Shown here: positions 1 to 12,200 of the stretch, in pieces
How positions within the stretch are numbered: the stretch's first letter is position 1
How the letters are laid out: each line of letters starts with the position of its first letter
From: Serpula lacrymans var. lacrymans S7.9
Taxonomy: Eukaryota; Basidiomycota; Agaricomycetes; Boletales; Serpulaceae
Assembly: GCF_000218685.1 (NCBI RefSeq)
Contig: NW_006763296.1
Coordinates: 2,004,907-2,068,906 of the forward strand
Length of the DNA: 64,000 nucleotides
Direction: 5' to 3'
Made by a program: the position numbers and the translations under genes
The notes under the pieces: model-generated
Told to the model about the DNA's origin: nothing
What the model saw: only the letters and a program-made list of their open reading frames with translations
The model's database searches: none

Positions 1-659
1 TGAATTCTGCCACAACCAGCGACCACACTCCACAAATAACCAATCACCATTCTACCTCCCCATGGGATATGAACCCCGAGGGATTGTGACTAAACACAGA
101 TCCACGAATATCCCATCAGTGGAAAAATGATTATCCGAATTGCTTAGGGCAAGGGAAAGCGCCCTAAAAGCACACGAACTCACAAGAAGCAAGATGATGA
201 AACGAAACAACGGAAAGTTCACGCGATTCTCCAAAGGACAAAAGGTGTGGTTAGAGAACACCAACCTATGAGAGAAAGCTACCAAATACAAGAAGTTTAA
301 CATGAAACGCATCAGACCTTTTTGCATCCAAGAAAAGATTTCCCCGGTAAACTACCGACTATCCCTACCTCCCCATTGGAGGATACACAACATTTTCCAC
401 GCATGCCTTCTCACCCCGTATATGGAGACCAACACTCACGGCCTGAACTTTATCTGACCACCACCTGACCTTGTTAATGAAGAAGAAGAATATGAAGTAG
501 AAAGTATTCTTAGACACAAACTCTGGAAACGCGGGCGCCGCTACCTGATCAAATGGTGCCATTACCCTCATTTAGAAAATTCATGAGAACCAGAAGAACA
601 CTTAGCTAATGCTGCGGAGATACTGGAAGCCTATAAGAAGGACCACAAACTGCGCTGAA
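1..659 (+). pseudogene. Gypsy pol 3' end (integrase C-terminus and chromodomain), decayed
   Basis: Read forward, this stretch encodes the end of a Ty3/Gypsy polyprotein: the tail of the integrase core (AEFCHNQ-like, then MGYEPRG), the KGQKVWLE integrase C-terminal segment, and a chromodomain-like end (EYEVESILRHK, YLIKWCHYP, HLENS). It matches the intact-looking frame of the second Gypsy element at 9277-9870 (minus) along its length. Four in-frame TGA stops break it. Two replace an Arg present in the other copy (128-130 and 455-457), one replaces Trp (ENSW), one a Lys. The upstream part of pol lies outside the window. The family assignment is secure; the gene is dead. Confidence 0.85.
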
Positions 660-709
660 AAGGAAAACCACACCCACTCCCACCAGTCTTCTAAACCCTT
701 AACGCAAAC

Positions 710-1993
710 ATGTCCACTTCTAACCCCACCGGCTTCCCTATCACCATCTACTCGATACCCAGCGACGCCAACTTGCTAGCCGACGAACAAGTGTCTTTTG
801 CCCGTGGGCAACAACACAACCAAGCCGACGTCACTGACGCCATAGAATTAATGTCAGCAAAAGACGCCTATACCTATCTCTTTTACGAGACCAAAAAATG
901 CTGCCCCCATGCGTATCACGCTCCTTCTTCCATGCATACCTTCCTTGCCATAGACCTCATAGCTGACAAACTCCTAAAAGCCATAGGCTCAATACATTCA
1001 TTGGAAAAAGAGCATTTGCAGCTCAACAGTCAGGATTCGAGTATCTGTCGGGCACTCCAGATGGAAAAGTTAGTTTTGGAATCTTTAGAACAACGCTTGA
1101 GGATGAGCTCCTCGAATGGGCAGACGGACACGGCAAGGGAATATTTGGAATCAGGCGGGAGGATATTGCTAAACAAAGCTCGCACATGGATAGAGCAAGA
1201 CGGTTGTATGAGTACTCCTCCACCCAGTTTGTCCCTCTGGTCCCTGTCATACCCAGACCAGATCAGTGTTACCCCGGAGCGCACTTACCACATCATCACC
1301 CGTCGACCTACACCCATCCCATTGGGGGAAAAATATATTCCCACCGTCCCAACCAGCCCAATCTTACAAGAGTCGAGCCACTCCAGTCCCCGTTCCATTG
1401 AGTCGAACCCAAAGCCACTGTCTCCCCCGTCATCTCCACCTCGACCAGTACCAAACACCCAAGCCCGTCGCCTGACAAACTGGCGAGGAGCCCAACGCGG
1501 CCGGCAAGAGGCGATACTCCGGATCCCCGCCGCCAGAACTCCATCAAAACGGCAATCTCGTATGTCAAAGGGTCAGAAAGGCAGTCCGCCTGGCGCAATG
1601 CACAGGCCTGAGACTGGTTCTCCCTCCAATCCAATCAACGTAGATGACGACGCAGCCATGATCAATCAGTTGTACACAGGAACGTACGACCTGGGAGATG
1701 ACAATCCAACCACCCCCCAATCCGACACCTCATCCAACACCCGACAAAAATACCACCAAGGTGTTTGTAACAACACTCCATACTGCCAAAACTGCGGTTG
1801 GAGCGATCATTGCACATACTATTGCGAAGCCTACTATTGCCCCAACTGTGACCGTCGTGCACCGGGACATAGTTTTAATTGGTGTCCCATCTGCAGGGAA
1901 GACAAGGATAGGATTCTGATGGAAGGATTACATGGAGACGTCAGCTACGATGATAGTTACAATATCAATGGCAAAGGTACCAAATTTTGGTGA
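710..1993 (+). CDS. Zinc-knuckle ORF downstream of Gypsy pol
   Basis: An uninterrupted 427-aa ORF begins about 50 nt after the end of pol and finishes about 25 nt before the 3' LTR. The N-terminal ~170 residues look helical (DAIELMSAKDAYTYLFY, LESLEQRLR), the middle is Pro/Ser-rich and basic, and the C-terminus carries a Cys/His cluster (CQNCGWSDHCTYYC, then CPNCDRRAPGHSFNWC) like a nucleic-acid-binding zinc knuckle. The second Gypsy element has the same ORF in the same position (8080-9222, minus), with the shared pieces ATELMSDRRTYFYLF and ESLEQRLR and a C-terminal Cys cluster. It may act as the nucleocapsid or Gag of this lineage; that is inference. Unlike pol in this copy, it has no stop codon. 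Confidence 0.7.
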   Translation: MSTSNPTGFPITIYSIPSDANLLADEQVSFARGQQHNQADVTDAIELMSAKDAYTYLFYETKKCCPHAYHAPSSMHTFLAIDLIADKLLKAIGSIHSLEKEHLQLNSQDSSICRALQMEKLVLESLEQRLRMSSSNGQTDTAREYLESGGRILLNKARTWIEQDGCMSTPPPSLSLWSLSYPDQISVTPERTYHIITRRPTPIPLGEKYIPTVPTSPILQESSHSSPRSIESNPKPLSPPSSPPRPVPNTQARRLTNWRGAQRGRQEAILRIPAARTPSKRQSRMSKGQKGSPPGAMHRPETGSPSNPINVDDDAAMINQLYTGTYDLGDDNPTTPQSDTSSNTRQKYHQGVCNNTPYCQNCGWSDHCTYYCEAYYCPNCDRRAPGHSFNWCPICREDKDRILMEGLHGDVSYDDSYNINGKGTKFW

Positions 1994-2017
1994 AACTCGG
2001 AGCAAGTAAAGGGGTAA

Positions 2018-2606
2018 TGTTACGATCTCTATTGGACATTTAAGGACTACTCATTTCTCTTTACTCATTGGTTATACCATCGGACCAATGAGTCATTTCC
2101 TTCACGTACACTTCCGTTCCTCTTGCATTCACAGTACCTATTATAGTACTTAGTCCTCAACGGACGGACCTGCCCTAGATAGGACCTAACTCCTATCACT
2201 GATTCCTTTCCATTATAAATACACATGTAACAGCAGTAGTATTCTCTAATATAATTCTATGCAGTTTATGCTTACAAAGCTAGACTCCTAAGATCAGACT
2301 TCTACTCAGAAGAAGACCAACTCTCGTTGGAAGAACTCAACTCAGAACTACATTCTCAAACTTATCTCCGGATAAGTCTCCCTTGAAACCTCGATGAACC
2401 CTCAGACTTTGTTAAGCACTTTGTGCGTAACACAAGGTACCATCTTGATTTTCTACCTGTCCAATTTTCTTACCAAACTTTGCAGACTATTCACGAGATA
2501 TCTTCAACTCTCTCTGTGTGCATTCAAAAATAGTGGCACCTCGAGATCAAAGATGACTAGCTGTGTTTGATCTCTGTCCCTGCATTCCATCACGGAACTA
2601 GCAACA
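2018..2606 (+). repeat. 3' LTR of the first Gypsy element
   Basis: A polypurine tract (AAAGGGGTAA, about 2008-2017) is followed by TGTTACG, the same junction seen at the 3' LTR of the second Gypsy element on the other strand. A TATA-like TATAAAT lies at 2214-2220, as expected for an LTR promoter. The right end is my estimate: GCAACA at 2601-2606. The partner LTR and target duplication are outside the window, so the exact end is unproven. Confidence 0.65.
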
Positions 2607-2662
2607 ATCAATGTGAGTTTTTTTATTTTTATTTGAAATGTTAAACCACTCACTGAATGGCC

Positions 2663-3407
2663 TTACCAGCATTTCTTAAGGTTGCCATGGTATGTGACAG
2701 GAATTACCTTGAGGATATCATGAAGCTGACCTTGTATTTTAGATACTGTGGTGCTGAAACGATCCAGTTGGTCATAGTCATTGTCAATATCTGTTTGAAA
2801 GGTCTTGGTGGCTCCATGTAGCCAAAGTGCGTGAGTTATCTCAAACTGCTGCCCAAATCCTTTGATTGTTTGCTCATGATGCATGTCATCATTGTCTTTT
2901 GGGCTCTCAACTTTTTTTTTTCTCTTTTTCTCCCTTTTAATAGACCCGTTCTGACCTTCATTCATAGCATCATCATATTTATGACATATGGTTTTTGCTT
3001 CCTCCATTGCAGCATTTTCTGCTGAAATCTGAGCTTTACAGGCAGCCTATGTACATCATGAGCTTGTCTTCACAGACTAAATAAACTGACATGACTTTCA
3101 CCTTGTATAGCAAAGCTGGCAACATGTTCCAACTAATATATAATACATTACTGGTATCGCAATCTGAGCTATTGCCAGGTGTTTGTTTGGGGCTTGAGTG
3201 TTGGCCATCATCCTGTGAGTCTGATGCTTCACTTGTACTCATTTCTGGCTCATCGTCATATCCCCCTGCACTTCCAGACACCCCTTTGCATGCATCTGTT
3301 ATGTACTTTGTCTGGCGGCCTGATTTTTTTTCTAGAGTTTGAGTCACCTGACAATTCCTATGGGTCTTCTTCCCCTTGTCTTTGGTGAATTTCTGTTTCC
3401 TTGTCAT
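2663..3407 (-). CDS. Uncharacterised two-exon ORF beside the Plavaka element
   Basis: On the minus strand a Lys/Ser-rich reading frame starts at ATG 3407 (MTRKQKFTKDKGKK) and runs through an acidic Ser/Asp stretch. An 83-nt GT-AG intron can be placed from GTGAAAG to TTTCAG, joining ALLYK to AENAAMEEAK in frame, and the ORF ends in a basic segment (KREKKRKKKVE) and a short coiled region. I recognise no domain. It lies between a Gypsy LTR and the first recognisable Plavaka sequence, so it may be a transposon-carried accessory gene or a captured host fragment. There is no clear start context and confidence is low. Confidence 0.3.
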
Positions 3408-3718
3408 CTGTGTAGTGTTGAGTGTTGTCAATAGAGACAAGCAAATAGTGGCTGGTGTGGAGCACCTAAACTGACCCTGTAGCGATGGGTACAATGTTAC
3501 GTACACCAGTAAGCTCAGCACCACGGCCAACTTGGAGCTCTGACTGCTACAACACTTTACATTTTTCCTCAATCAGATCAACCATTGAGTCTTCTACACA
3601 CTGTAGTATATTACTAACCATGTCTTGTCATATTCCAAGGACCACCAAGGCCAAACACAGACCATGGTGTTAGTATTGTCAGCAATACCAAAGCTCATAA
3701 CACTTTGACAAGTACCTC

Positions 3719-4187
3719 ATGTCTTGCAAAGCGAAGAATCAAGAACTCTCAGAGCTGAGAACACTGCAAGAAAATCTGAGGCAAAACTTGGAGGGATCAT
3801 TTGGGAGGCCCAGGAAAAAACATAAGAAAATCATAGAGGTGCGCATACATTTGTTCTACAACTTTTCAAGCTTAAAATTGTATTTGCCTTGTCAGGCTGG
3901 TAAAATCAGAATCAAGTCAATAGCGAGGTTGAATCAGGTTCTCCAATTAAGGGTGCATGCCTTACTATGTAATTATCTATAGTGATTTTATCTTATCACC
4001 GTGTTTTCCAGACTTCAACTTTGACTCGCAGGATCTTGATACGAATGAGACTAATATTCCACAGGTATCAAGCACTTTCATACAAGTCAACCACCATCCT
4101 CAAAGTGGGAAGACTGAGCCAATATCAATCCCTCTCGACAATATTCTGGTAGCACCAACTCATGAAGCATCAGGAAAAATGAGGGTA
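3719..4187 (+). pseudogene. Possible 5' exons of the Plavaka transposase gene
   Basis: Two forward frames encode a coiled Gln/Glu/Leu segment (ELSELRTLQENLRQN, ending in basic RKKHKK) and, after a candidate intron, a Ser/Thr-rich segment ending EASGKMRV exactly where the 770-bp inverted-repeat element begins. The orientation and distance fit the N-terminal part of the transposase gene, but I recognise no domain in them. Confidence 0.3.
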
Positions 4188-4957
4188 GCTATATAGAGCT
4201 CTATAGCACTATAAGTACTCATAAAGCTGTTATAGTGGTCAAACCTATTATAGAACCTCTGCCATCTATAGAGCCTCATATAGCTCTATAAATGCTCTTA
4301 TAAATGTTGGAAATTGTTGTGTGGCTGATAAAAAAAAATTAACACAGACAGGATTTGAACTCTCAACCTGCTAGTCAGCTTTTGGGTGACTAAACAACCT
4401 ATAGCCACACATCACATTTATCCACTACACCATGAGAGCTTATAAAATGTATTATACAGGTATTATATATTGACCTTTCATGGACTTAGATTATTTTTTA
4501 CTCATTGCCACCACTTATATTTGGATAAACCATTATTCTTATTTTATAAATATGAAAGATACAAACTACTATTTCACTAATACAGGCTACATAATTAATT
4601 AATACTGTATGATTTATTAGCCCTTTTAAGCACCTTGAACTATATTATAACTATGACCTTTACAGCTATAGGAGCTATGTAGGCTGCTATAGGCTATAAG
4701 AGCAATTATAGTACCTTGTCTATAATAATATACTTGACTCCAAACACTTCTGGCCTCTTTTTATTATTGAACAAGTTTATTAGATTAATCCAGAATTTGA
4801 GGGAATTCTAGATACTTCTCCCCTTGGTTAAAATTTTGCCTACTACTGTGCTATAAGAGCTATAAGAGCTATGATTGCACTGATAGTACTATAGTTTCTA
4901 TGGATGCATTTATATATATAGGTGGTGGCTACATAGCGCTATATAGCACTATATAGC
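4188..4957. repeat. MITE-like element with imperfect terminal inverted repeats
   Basis: The left end reads GCTATATAGAGCTCTATAGC and the right end, read in reverse, GCTATATAGTGCTATATAGC, with further GCTATA-type repeats inside both ends (4188-4300 and 4680-4957). The 770-bp segment is AT-rich, has no coding potential and sits between two coding pieces of the Plavaka element, so it looks like a non-autonomous insertion. It contains a tRNA-like segment (4330-4440). No clean target duplication was seen. Confidence 0.5.
4330..4440 (-). other. tRNA-like segment with A box, B box and T-run
   Basis: On the minus strand a TGGTGTAGTGG motif (A-box-like, about 4424-4434) is followed 60-70 nt later by AGTTCAAATCC (B-box-like, 4351-4361) and then a run of eight T (about 4330-4338), the layout of an RNA polymerase III gene. 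The T-stem does not pair properly and I cannot fold a cloverleaf or assign an anticodon. It is therefore more likely a tRNA-derived SINE head or tRNA pseudogene than a working tRNA. Confidence 0.35.
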
Positions 4958-5067
4958 AAAAGGGTTTTTCCTGATGAGGCAGCCATAAAACTACATACAA
5001 GGAGGCATCAGGCATAAAACCATGGGCACCATTTCACCCCCGTGCCAATTTTGAGTATGCAGGAACA

Positions 5068-7602
5068 GTGGTTAAAGGACTCCTAAGTAAAGAGATAGTA
5101 AACCTTCAGATTCATGGGATACACCACGGATGGGCAGAGAACACTAAAATAACACTTTGGAACTATGCAAATATGGCACAGACTTTACAGGTGGCTGTTA
5201 GTTTTGGTGATTCTGCACCTTTGTGCTACCTATATATTCTCATTCCTTTCTCTATCTATTCTTCTATCATTCACTATTGATTGTGTTCTCTATTATTTCG
5301 CCTTTGTGGCTGCTTTGTTTACCTTTGTTTACAAAACTTCGGACAGTACTGCAGAGTCCAATGCTTCCTATTCTCTAGTTACTCACATTGGACTCTAGGT
5401 ACTGTATACCTGTCATACTCTCTAATAATAAAGTTACTCACATTGGACTCTAGTTCCAGTCCCTGATTGCTCTCAGCAAGTGGCTAGACACTTCCTTCAA
5501 GCTTTGTTCTTAATAGTGGCATGTGCACATTATGTCCAGGTAGGCCAAATCAAGTTTTCTGAACTATTGTCCTTATCTTTCTTTGAGTTCCAAGAAGGCA
5601 CCATTTCTGCAAATTATCTTGGAGAAACATACTACTCCAACTTCCAGTACTGCAATTTGTGGAAAATATACTGCAGCTAGATCATGGACGAAACCCTATT
5701 GCCTCTAATTCTCTGGCATCCAATCCATAAACATTTTTGTCAGCAAAATGGTAGGATTGTTCTGAAGGAACGCATATACAATGAATATAATTCAGCTAAT
5801 ATGTGGTGGAATATACAGGTAAAATAGATTGATTTCATTTACTATGGTCTTCTATGTTCACTGACATACAAACTTAACCGCAGGATCCTTTTCTGCAAAA
5901 TAAAGAGCTACCACACTGTTTTCTCCCAATTTCACTCGGGCTGGACAAGGAGAATATCACAAAGCAGGTAAAGAAGCACCCCATCATTATTTGGCCACTA
6001 TTCCTTCCACGAAATATAAGAAATGTGACAGGAAATGGTGGAGGGGTACTTGTGGGCTATATGCCCATTGTAAGCATTTCCTTACCATGTAAAGTGTGTT
6101 ATTGAATCACAGGTTTACAGCCTCAAGATCCAAGCGACCCATCTGACCAAAATGCACCCAAAACAATCCAATGGCAGTGTTTCAAGTGAGAAGTGTATCA
6201 CAAAGTAGCTGGGGTAATATTCCACCCATTAAAAGGTCCCGCATGCTTTGGAAAAGCAATGATATGCGGTGACAAGGTTAAAAGGGTATTACATCCTGGG
6301 ATACCAGTCAAGTCAGTTGATGGGGAAGAGAGCTGTGCAGCTCTGGCCAATTGTCCTTGCCCCAAATGCTTGGTCCATCATGATAATTTAAACAAACTAA
6401 CCAGAGATTTTAAGTGTCATACAACAAAAAACATGCAGCAAGTATATAAGTGTTCTATTACAGCACCAAATAAAACAGAAGCTGAACGAATTCTACAAGG
6501 CCAAGGACTACATGCAACTAAGGTGACCTCACCATTTCTTTTACTGCTTTCAACTAACCACTTCACCTACAGAACTCCCTTTGGTCGCTGGACTATTTGG
6601 ACCCATATCAATCAATCCCATATGACAAACTACATTCTGATGACTTGAAAAATAGGGAAAACATCTGTGGCCGCTCCTCCTCAATATGCTAGCAGACAAT
6701 GGAAATAAAGTCATATGGCCAGGAAGTAAGTCTTTAGTTCTGTCCTTGGAAACAGCCACACTAAAAGCTTCTGAATAACTTACGGCATGCAGAATGTATC
6801 AAGGTGGGCTGGGCTCAAGCATTTCATGAACATCACAATGGTTGAATATGCAGACGGTCAAGTATTCCTTGACATATTAAAGGTGTGTAGTCCATCATGA
6901 ATTATTCCTCAATGCTCTATGCTAACTATACAATAGTGCATCCTTCCATGTATTGTTCAAATACTCCCTCAGAACTCATCATTAGTGCACTGTACCCAAG
7001 TGTACGCTCAATACCAGATTATGATAGGCTTCAACTGCATGACTGAAGGATGCTTACACCAACTAGAGCACTATATTTCTCAATACAAATATTACTGTGA
7101 AATGAGTAATAACTTCTGCTCTGCCATCATAAACTCTACTCTAATTGTATCTATAATCCAGCATGTTTTGAACGACTATGAAAAAGACTTCAACTTTAGT
7201 AAGCAATATGCCGTCAGCCATATCCTCAAAGAAATTTGGCAGAAAGGCGCAACCAACAATTATGACACACAAGTCAGTGAAGGATTTCACCAAGGAGCAC
7301 AAGAAGCCTATGAGCAGACAAACCGCAAAGACACTGATGGCAAGGTAAGCAAATATATTCATGTGTGCTTGACATTAAGCTTACTAGTGATCCGCAGATG
7401 GCTTGAATTGACAAAAACCAAGAAGCTGTTGCTCGTATACAAATGACAATTGACAATTATGACAAAGCTGCCCGTGGAAATATTGATAATGAAGATTCAG
7501 AGGAGGACATTGAAGAAGGCAAGAACTTTGAGCAGCCTCCCGCTGAGAGGCATTGGACACTAGGCTCTCCAACAAACCTGACAAGCTCAGAAGTTATAGG
7601 GC
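5068..7602 (+). pseudogene. Plavaka-type (CACTA-like) transposase, main part
   Basis: Spliced forward frames match the large Agaricomycete Plavaka transposase family. In order: IHGIHHGWAENTKITLWNYA (5110s); MDETLLPLILWHP; QVKKHPIIIWPLFLP and NGGGVLVGYMPIV (about 5970-6070); VYHKVAGVIFHPLKG and the CPCPKCLVHH cysteine motif (6350s); PYDKLHSDDLGKWGKHLWP after a frame change; YQIMIGFNCMTEGCLHQLE; FNFSKQYAVSHILKEIWQKG and the start of an EGFHQ-type motif (7190-7300); and the FEQPPAERHWTLGSP segment just before the Gypsy insertion. It has stops, including TGA at 6187-6189 where the family has Arg (FKREVYHK), and frame breaks. It is inactive. Confidence 0.8.
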
Positions 7603-7945
7603 TGTTACGCTTGGAATGTACAAGCCTGGTAACAAGGGGGTTTCCTGGTGATGCAGCGGTTTCTGATAAGCCCGTGGGTAACAGGTTTGAGATGTATTCT
7701 GATGATGAGGAGGGTTTTACTGAATGAATACCAAGTTGCACTGTTGAAGCATACAATCGTATTGGAGATGTTAACTACAATACAAGTGTATATATACTGT
7801 CCTAGTTTAGGGTAGGTGTTTGTGTTGAACAAACAACGACCGGTGAGAAACCATAACAGGTAACTAGTGTGGGAATAGGAATGAGTAACGGTATGTAGCT
7901 ACTCAGAGAAGAAAATAAAATCCGTAAGAGTCATAGTTCGTAACA
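7603..7945 (-). repeat. 3' LTR of the nested Gypsy element
   Basis: A 343-bp direct repeat of 14782-15126. In element orientation it follows the polypurine tract at about 7946-7958. Open frames across it are non-coding LTR shadows. Confidence 0.9.
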
Positions 7946-8079
7946 TTACCCCCATTTTAGGTTTAGACTGCTCTGAAGTCTCCCAACTCTCCATCTATGT
8001 TGTACCGTGTATCGTCGTCCAAGTCGTTATGTATGTCATCTAGTCCCCAACTATCTGCGGCAAAGGGGTAATTTTGTTG

Positions 8080-9222
8080 TCAATTACACTCATTAGCACG
8101 GTGACCTGGGGCATCTAACCCGCATGTAGAACAAGTATGGTAGCGACAATAGATGGCACAATGGCCATACTCTTGACATGCATAACAATGTCGAATACGA
8201 GGGCAACATCTTTGTTCAGAAAAGGATTGCGAATGAGTCAAATTGGAGTAGTCAGATATGGGCGAGGGCTTCTTGCTCCTATTACCTGAGGATGAGGTGT
8301 CTCCTTCCTTGCTCCTCAACAACCTTCCATCTGGAGGCAAGCCGTTGCTCAGTGTTGGGGTCTGCCTCTGACCCGTGTGCTGCACACGGGGAGTGCGGCC
8401 CGAAGGGATAAGGAGTACCGGCTCTGGGCGCTGTCGGTGTAGTCGGCGGTTGCAACGAGGTTGAGGGAGTTGGGGGAGGGGCGTTGTTGGTTGCATAGGA
8501 ATCAATATGTCCTGCAATTTGTCGACTGCTTCGGCTATGGGGGCTATTGAGTTGGTTGTGGAGGAATGTGCTGGGGATGGTGGAGCGGGCACGGGTAGAA
8601 CAGGATCTGGCAACAATAGGCAAGACACTGGTGGAGGCGGTGGTGGAGAGTGAGGGGGGTGGCGCCCTGGAAATGTGTGTCCCGTTAAAGCCGGCAGGGA
8701 CAACAAATCTGGGGGAGGGGAGGTGAGATACCCCCGTTGGGCGAGGATATTCCTCGCGTCTTTACACACCTTCTGGCCTCCTAATTGTAGGAAGCTCTCA
8801 ACCGCTTCTTTCTCTCCATTCTCACAGTTCTTCCTCAAGCGTTGTTCCAGGGATTCTATCTGCAAGTGTTCCATGAGCAAAGTCGCTCCAATACTCAATG
8901 CGGAATTGTTGTCCCGTGTAAGCTTTTCTACTAACAACAAAGCCAGTAAGACGGTGACTGCGTGTAGTTCATCGGCGATGAGGAGTGATTGCTGCCAGCA
9001 ATGGAATGTGTCCAAAGGGTAAGTGGTGTAGGAGCAAGTGATGTTAGACTGATGGAATAAATAGAAATATGTGCGCCTATCTGACATCAGTTCAGTGGCA
9101 TCTACGATGTCGGTCTGTTCACGAGTGAGGGCTAGGCGGTGTGCCCATTGGGCTTCAGTGATTACTGGTGGTTCTGCGAGATAGGAGGGAAACTGAGGGG
9201 GCTGTGGGGTGGTTTGAGACAT
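8080..9222 (-). CDS. Zinc-knuckle ORF downstream of Gypsy pol (second copy)
   Basis: A 380-aa uninterrupted ORF starts 54 nt after the pol stop. It resembles the ORF at 710-1993: an N-terminal helical block (DATELMSDRRTYFYLF, LLMEHLQIESLEQRLRKN), a long Pro-rich middle, basic stretches, and a C-terminal Cys/His cluster (CYACQEYGHCAIYCRYHTC, then CSTCGLDAPGHRANEC) with CCHC-like spacing. Position and order (pol, about 50 nt, this ORF, polypurine tract, LTR) are the same in both Gypsy copies although the sequences have diverged, which argues that it is a real element gene. A Gag or nucleocapsid role is inferred from the zinc knuckles and the lack of gag elsewhere. Confidence 0.7.
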   Translation of the reverse strand: MSQTTPQPPQFPSYLAEPPVITEAQWAHRLALTREQTDIVDATELMSDRRTYFYLFHQSNITCSYTTYPLDTFHCWQQSLLIADELHAVTVLLALLLVEKLTRDNNSALSIGATLLMEHLQIESLEQRLRKNCENGEKEAVESFLQLGGQKVCKDARNILAQRGYLTSPPPDLLSLPALTGHTFPGRHPPHSPPPPPPVSCLLLPDPVLPVPAPPSPAHSSTTNSIAPIAEAVDKLQDILIPMQPTTPLPQLPQPRCNRRLHRQRPEPVLLIPSGRTPRVQHTGQRQTPTLSNGLPPDGRLLRSKEGDTSSSGNRSKKPSPISDYSNLTHSQSFSEQRCCPRIRHCYACQEYGHCAIYCRYHTCSTCGLDAPGHRANECN

Positions 9223-9276
9223 AGTTGTTTTGGTGGGAGTGTGTGTGTAAGAGGGAATTCATTTGAGGGACACTTT

Positions 9277-12200
9277 CTACAATTTGTGTCTCCTTTTATA
9301 TTCAGTCAAGGTTTTGGAGGCATTTTGTAGGTTTGCTTCTTTTTCCCAGGAGTTTTCGGCCAACGGGTAGTCCTTCCATTTGATTAAATATAGGTATCCT
9401 TTTCTGTTCTTTTTATGACGTAGAATGGCTTCTACTTCGTGTTCCTCCTGGTCGTTGGTTATCTCCGCCGGTGGCCTTATATAGTTTTCTCCGTGGACTT
9501 CGGTTTGTTTGTACGGGGTTAGAAGGGTAGCATGGAATACGGGATAGATCTTCCATGTGTCAGGGAGTTTTAGTTGGTAGTTGACCGGTGATACCTTTTC
9601 AAGGATGATGAAGGGTCCTTCTCGTTTCCAGTTGAACTTCCGGTATGGTCTCCCTTTCTTCTTTAAGTTGGTTGCTTCCAACCACACCTTCTGTCCAGCT
9701 GTGAATGTGGGTAGTGGATGTTGCGAGTATTTTCTCATGCGTGTCCTGGCCAATTCATGGGCTTGTAGCGCTATAATTCTTGCTTTGAGCAGGTTGGATA
9801 GTCTTTTGTTTACTGCCGGTATGTTGGTCGTTATGGGTGTTGTGGGGAGATCTCTAGGGTGGTACCCCATCGTGAGGTAGAACGGTGATTCGTTTCAAGC
9901 TGAATGTGGTCTATGATTGTGGCAGAATTCTGCTGTCGTGAGATATTCTGTCCAAGAGTGTGGTAGGTTGTTGCAGAAGATCCGTAAATATGCTTCTATC
10001 TCTTGATTTACCCTTTCGGTTTCTCCATCAGATTGGGGGTGATATGTGGTTGATAGGTTTACTTCTGTTTTGAGTAGTCTCAGTTCTTTGGTAACTTCTG
10101 ATGCAAACTGTGGTCCTCTGTCGGATATAAGTTTGTCGTGTAGTCCAAATCTTTTAAACACGTGTTGGTGGAATAATTTAGCTGTTTCCAGTGCGTCAAT
10201 GGTTTTCTTGTGGGGCAATAGGATTACCCCCTTTGTAAGGCCGTGGTCTACCACAACCATGAGACTGTTGTATCTGTTGCTTTCCAGCAGATCAGTGATA
10301 AAGTCGATGGATAAATTTTTGAATGGTTCTGTCGTGTTCGGGCCTACAATCGGTTGGATGGGTATTTTGGTGGGGTTGGTGATTACCTTGCTTTGCTGGC
10401 ATACCGCACATTCTGTGACATAATCCTTGATCATTTGGGTTATACCAGGCCAATATTAATGTCTTGTTACTAATTGGGTCATTTTGAGTTGTCCTGGGTG
10501 TCCAGCGGTTACCAAATCATGCTGTTGTTGGATGCATACCCTTCGTTCGGGTCCCGTGGGAATGTAATGGCGACCCTTGTAGAAGACGTCATTATCTGTC
10601 ATTGTCCAATCCCTTGGGTCCAAGTGCATTGGCAATTTGGTTCCTTCTTGTAAGCTGGTTTGTATATGTTGTCGATGATGAGAACTGTTGTTAGAAAACC
10701 ACACACACAAAAAACAAACTAACACACAATCCTCCCAGATTCCATGGAACTTGTTTATGGGCTTTGCCTCCTAGAACAGTGGAGTGGTCTGGTTGTTCGT
10801 GGGGTGGTACGTATAAAGATCCTTCAAAGTAAAACCCAGAGGTGTATGAGTGTGGGTTTTGAGGAGGAGGGATAGTTGAATTTATAGAAGGATAGGGGCT
10901 TTGTGACGAGTATAGACGAGCACTACCTTGCTAATTGTAGCACAAGGTAGGTTTGAGAACGACAATATGACGAGGTTCCCAGTGATAGCAGGCTCCTGAT
11001 GCACAAACTGTAGTGCTCAGAAGGACTCTAATCGAAAGGGATGACAATGACTTCAAAAGTGGGAAGTGACGATGACAGCAGTTGACAGTGGTAGAAGTGG
11101 GAAGTGTTGTGACCACACTGGATCACAAGTAGCAGAGTAGTGAACTTGAGAGTAGAGAAGAAGTCTAGAGTGGAGTTCTTGTTCTTTTTACAAGGTAAAA
11201 TACAGGGGTTTATATAGTAAAAGAAAAGTAGGCTATGCACAGTATAGCTGTGCAAAAAAGAATGAGAAAGAATATGAAGGAAGGAATGTACGCTGACGAA
11301 TCCTGCGTAGGTAGTACAGGATAAGATTGTCAAAAAAGGAAAAGAAAGAGATAGAACAATGAATGCTGTGAGTAATGTCACAGGTTTGTACAGCCATAAA
11401 GTAAAGTCCAATAGCAAAAAGAGAGCAGGAAAATCATGATGTCATGGGAAGATGCAGTAAAAAAAGGGCAAGGCAAAACACTATCAGTATCAACACAGTT
11501 CCTTTATTGTCAGTCAGGCATTCTAAAAAAATATGTGTCCATAAAAATGATTCAAAAATCAAAAATAATCGCACTGTAAATGAATGTTCTGCTGAAGAAA
11601 AAGAAACTGGAGCCACTGGTCCACCACCTAGTCCAAATCCGACAGTTCCATGGCCTTACCAATGGACTGGTTGTGTTGGACCACCTGATCAAACGAGGGA
11701 GGGAGAGGAGTAGTTCCAATTTGGAACAAGTGAGTCCCAGGCAGCGTGTGGTAGGTGTAGCTGTAGCGAAGACGATGGACAAAAGATAAGTGTACCCAAG
11801 TGAATGGGACAGTGATGAACATGGGCGATGCAAGGGGATGAACCTTCTCCAGCTCAAAAACTACCCACCCACGCTCCAACCAGGCAAGACGAGCAACCGA
11901 TGTTTTGATAGTATATGATGGTAGATCGATGTCATGAAGATGGACCTGTTGCCCTATTTGAACCGGCCGCCGGGGCTTTGCTGATATCAGTAGTGGCACG
12001 TGGTAGTCAACGGATCGGCGACGGAAGCGGATAGGAAGTGGTGACATCAGAAATGGTGGGGGTGCAAATAAAATGAGGAGGAGGAGGGTGGAGGTGACGG
12101 AAAAGTGGATTAGAATGGGGATCCAGAAACGACTGTCAGGTGAGAATAAAAAGGAGAGGAAGGGGCCCATGGTGGGGCTAGGCAAAGGAAGGGGAGTAAG

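Noticed and set aside
7457..7756. 99-aa minus-strand frame, repeated at 14636-14935
   Set aside because: It is the same LTR sequence read at both ends of the Gypsy element, not a duplicated gene.
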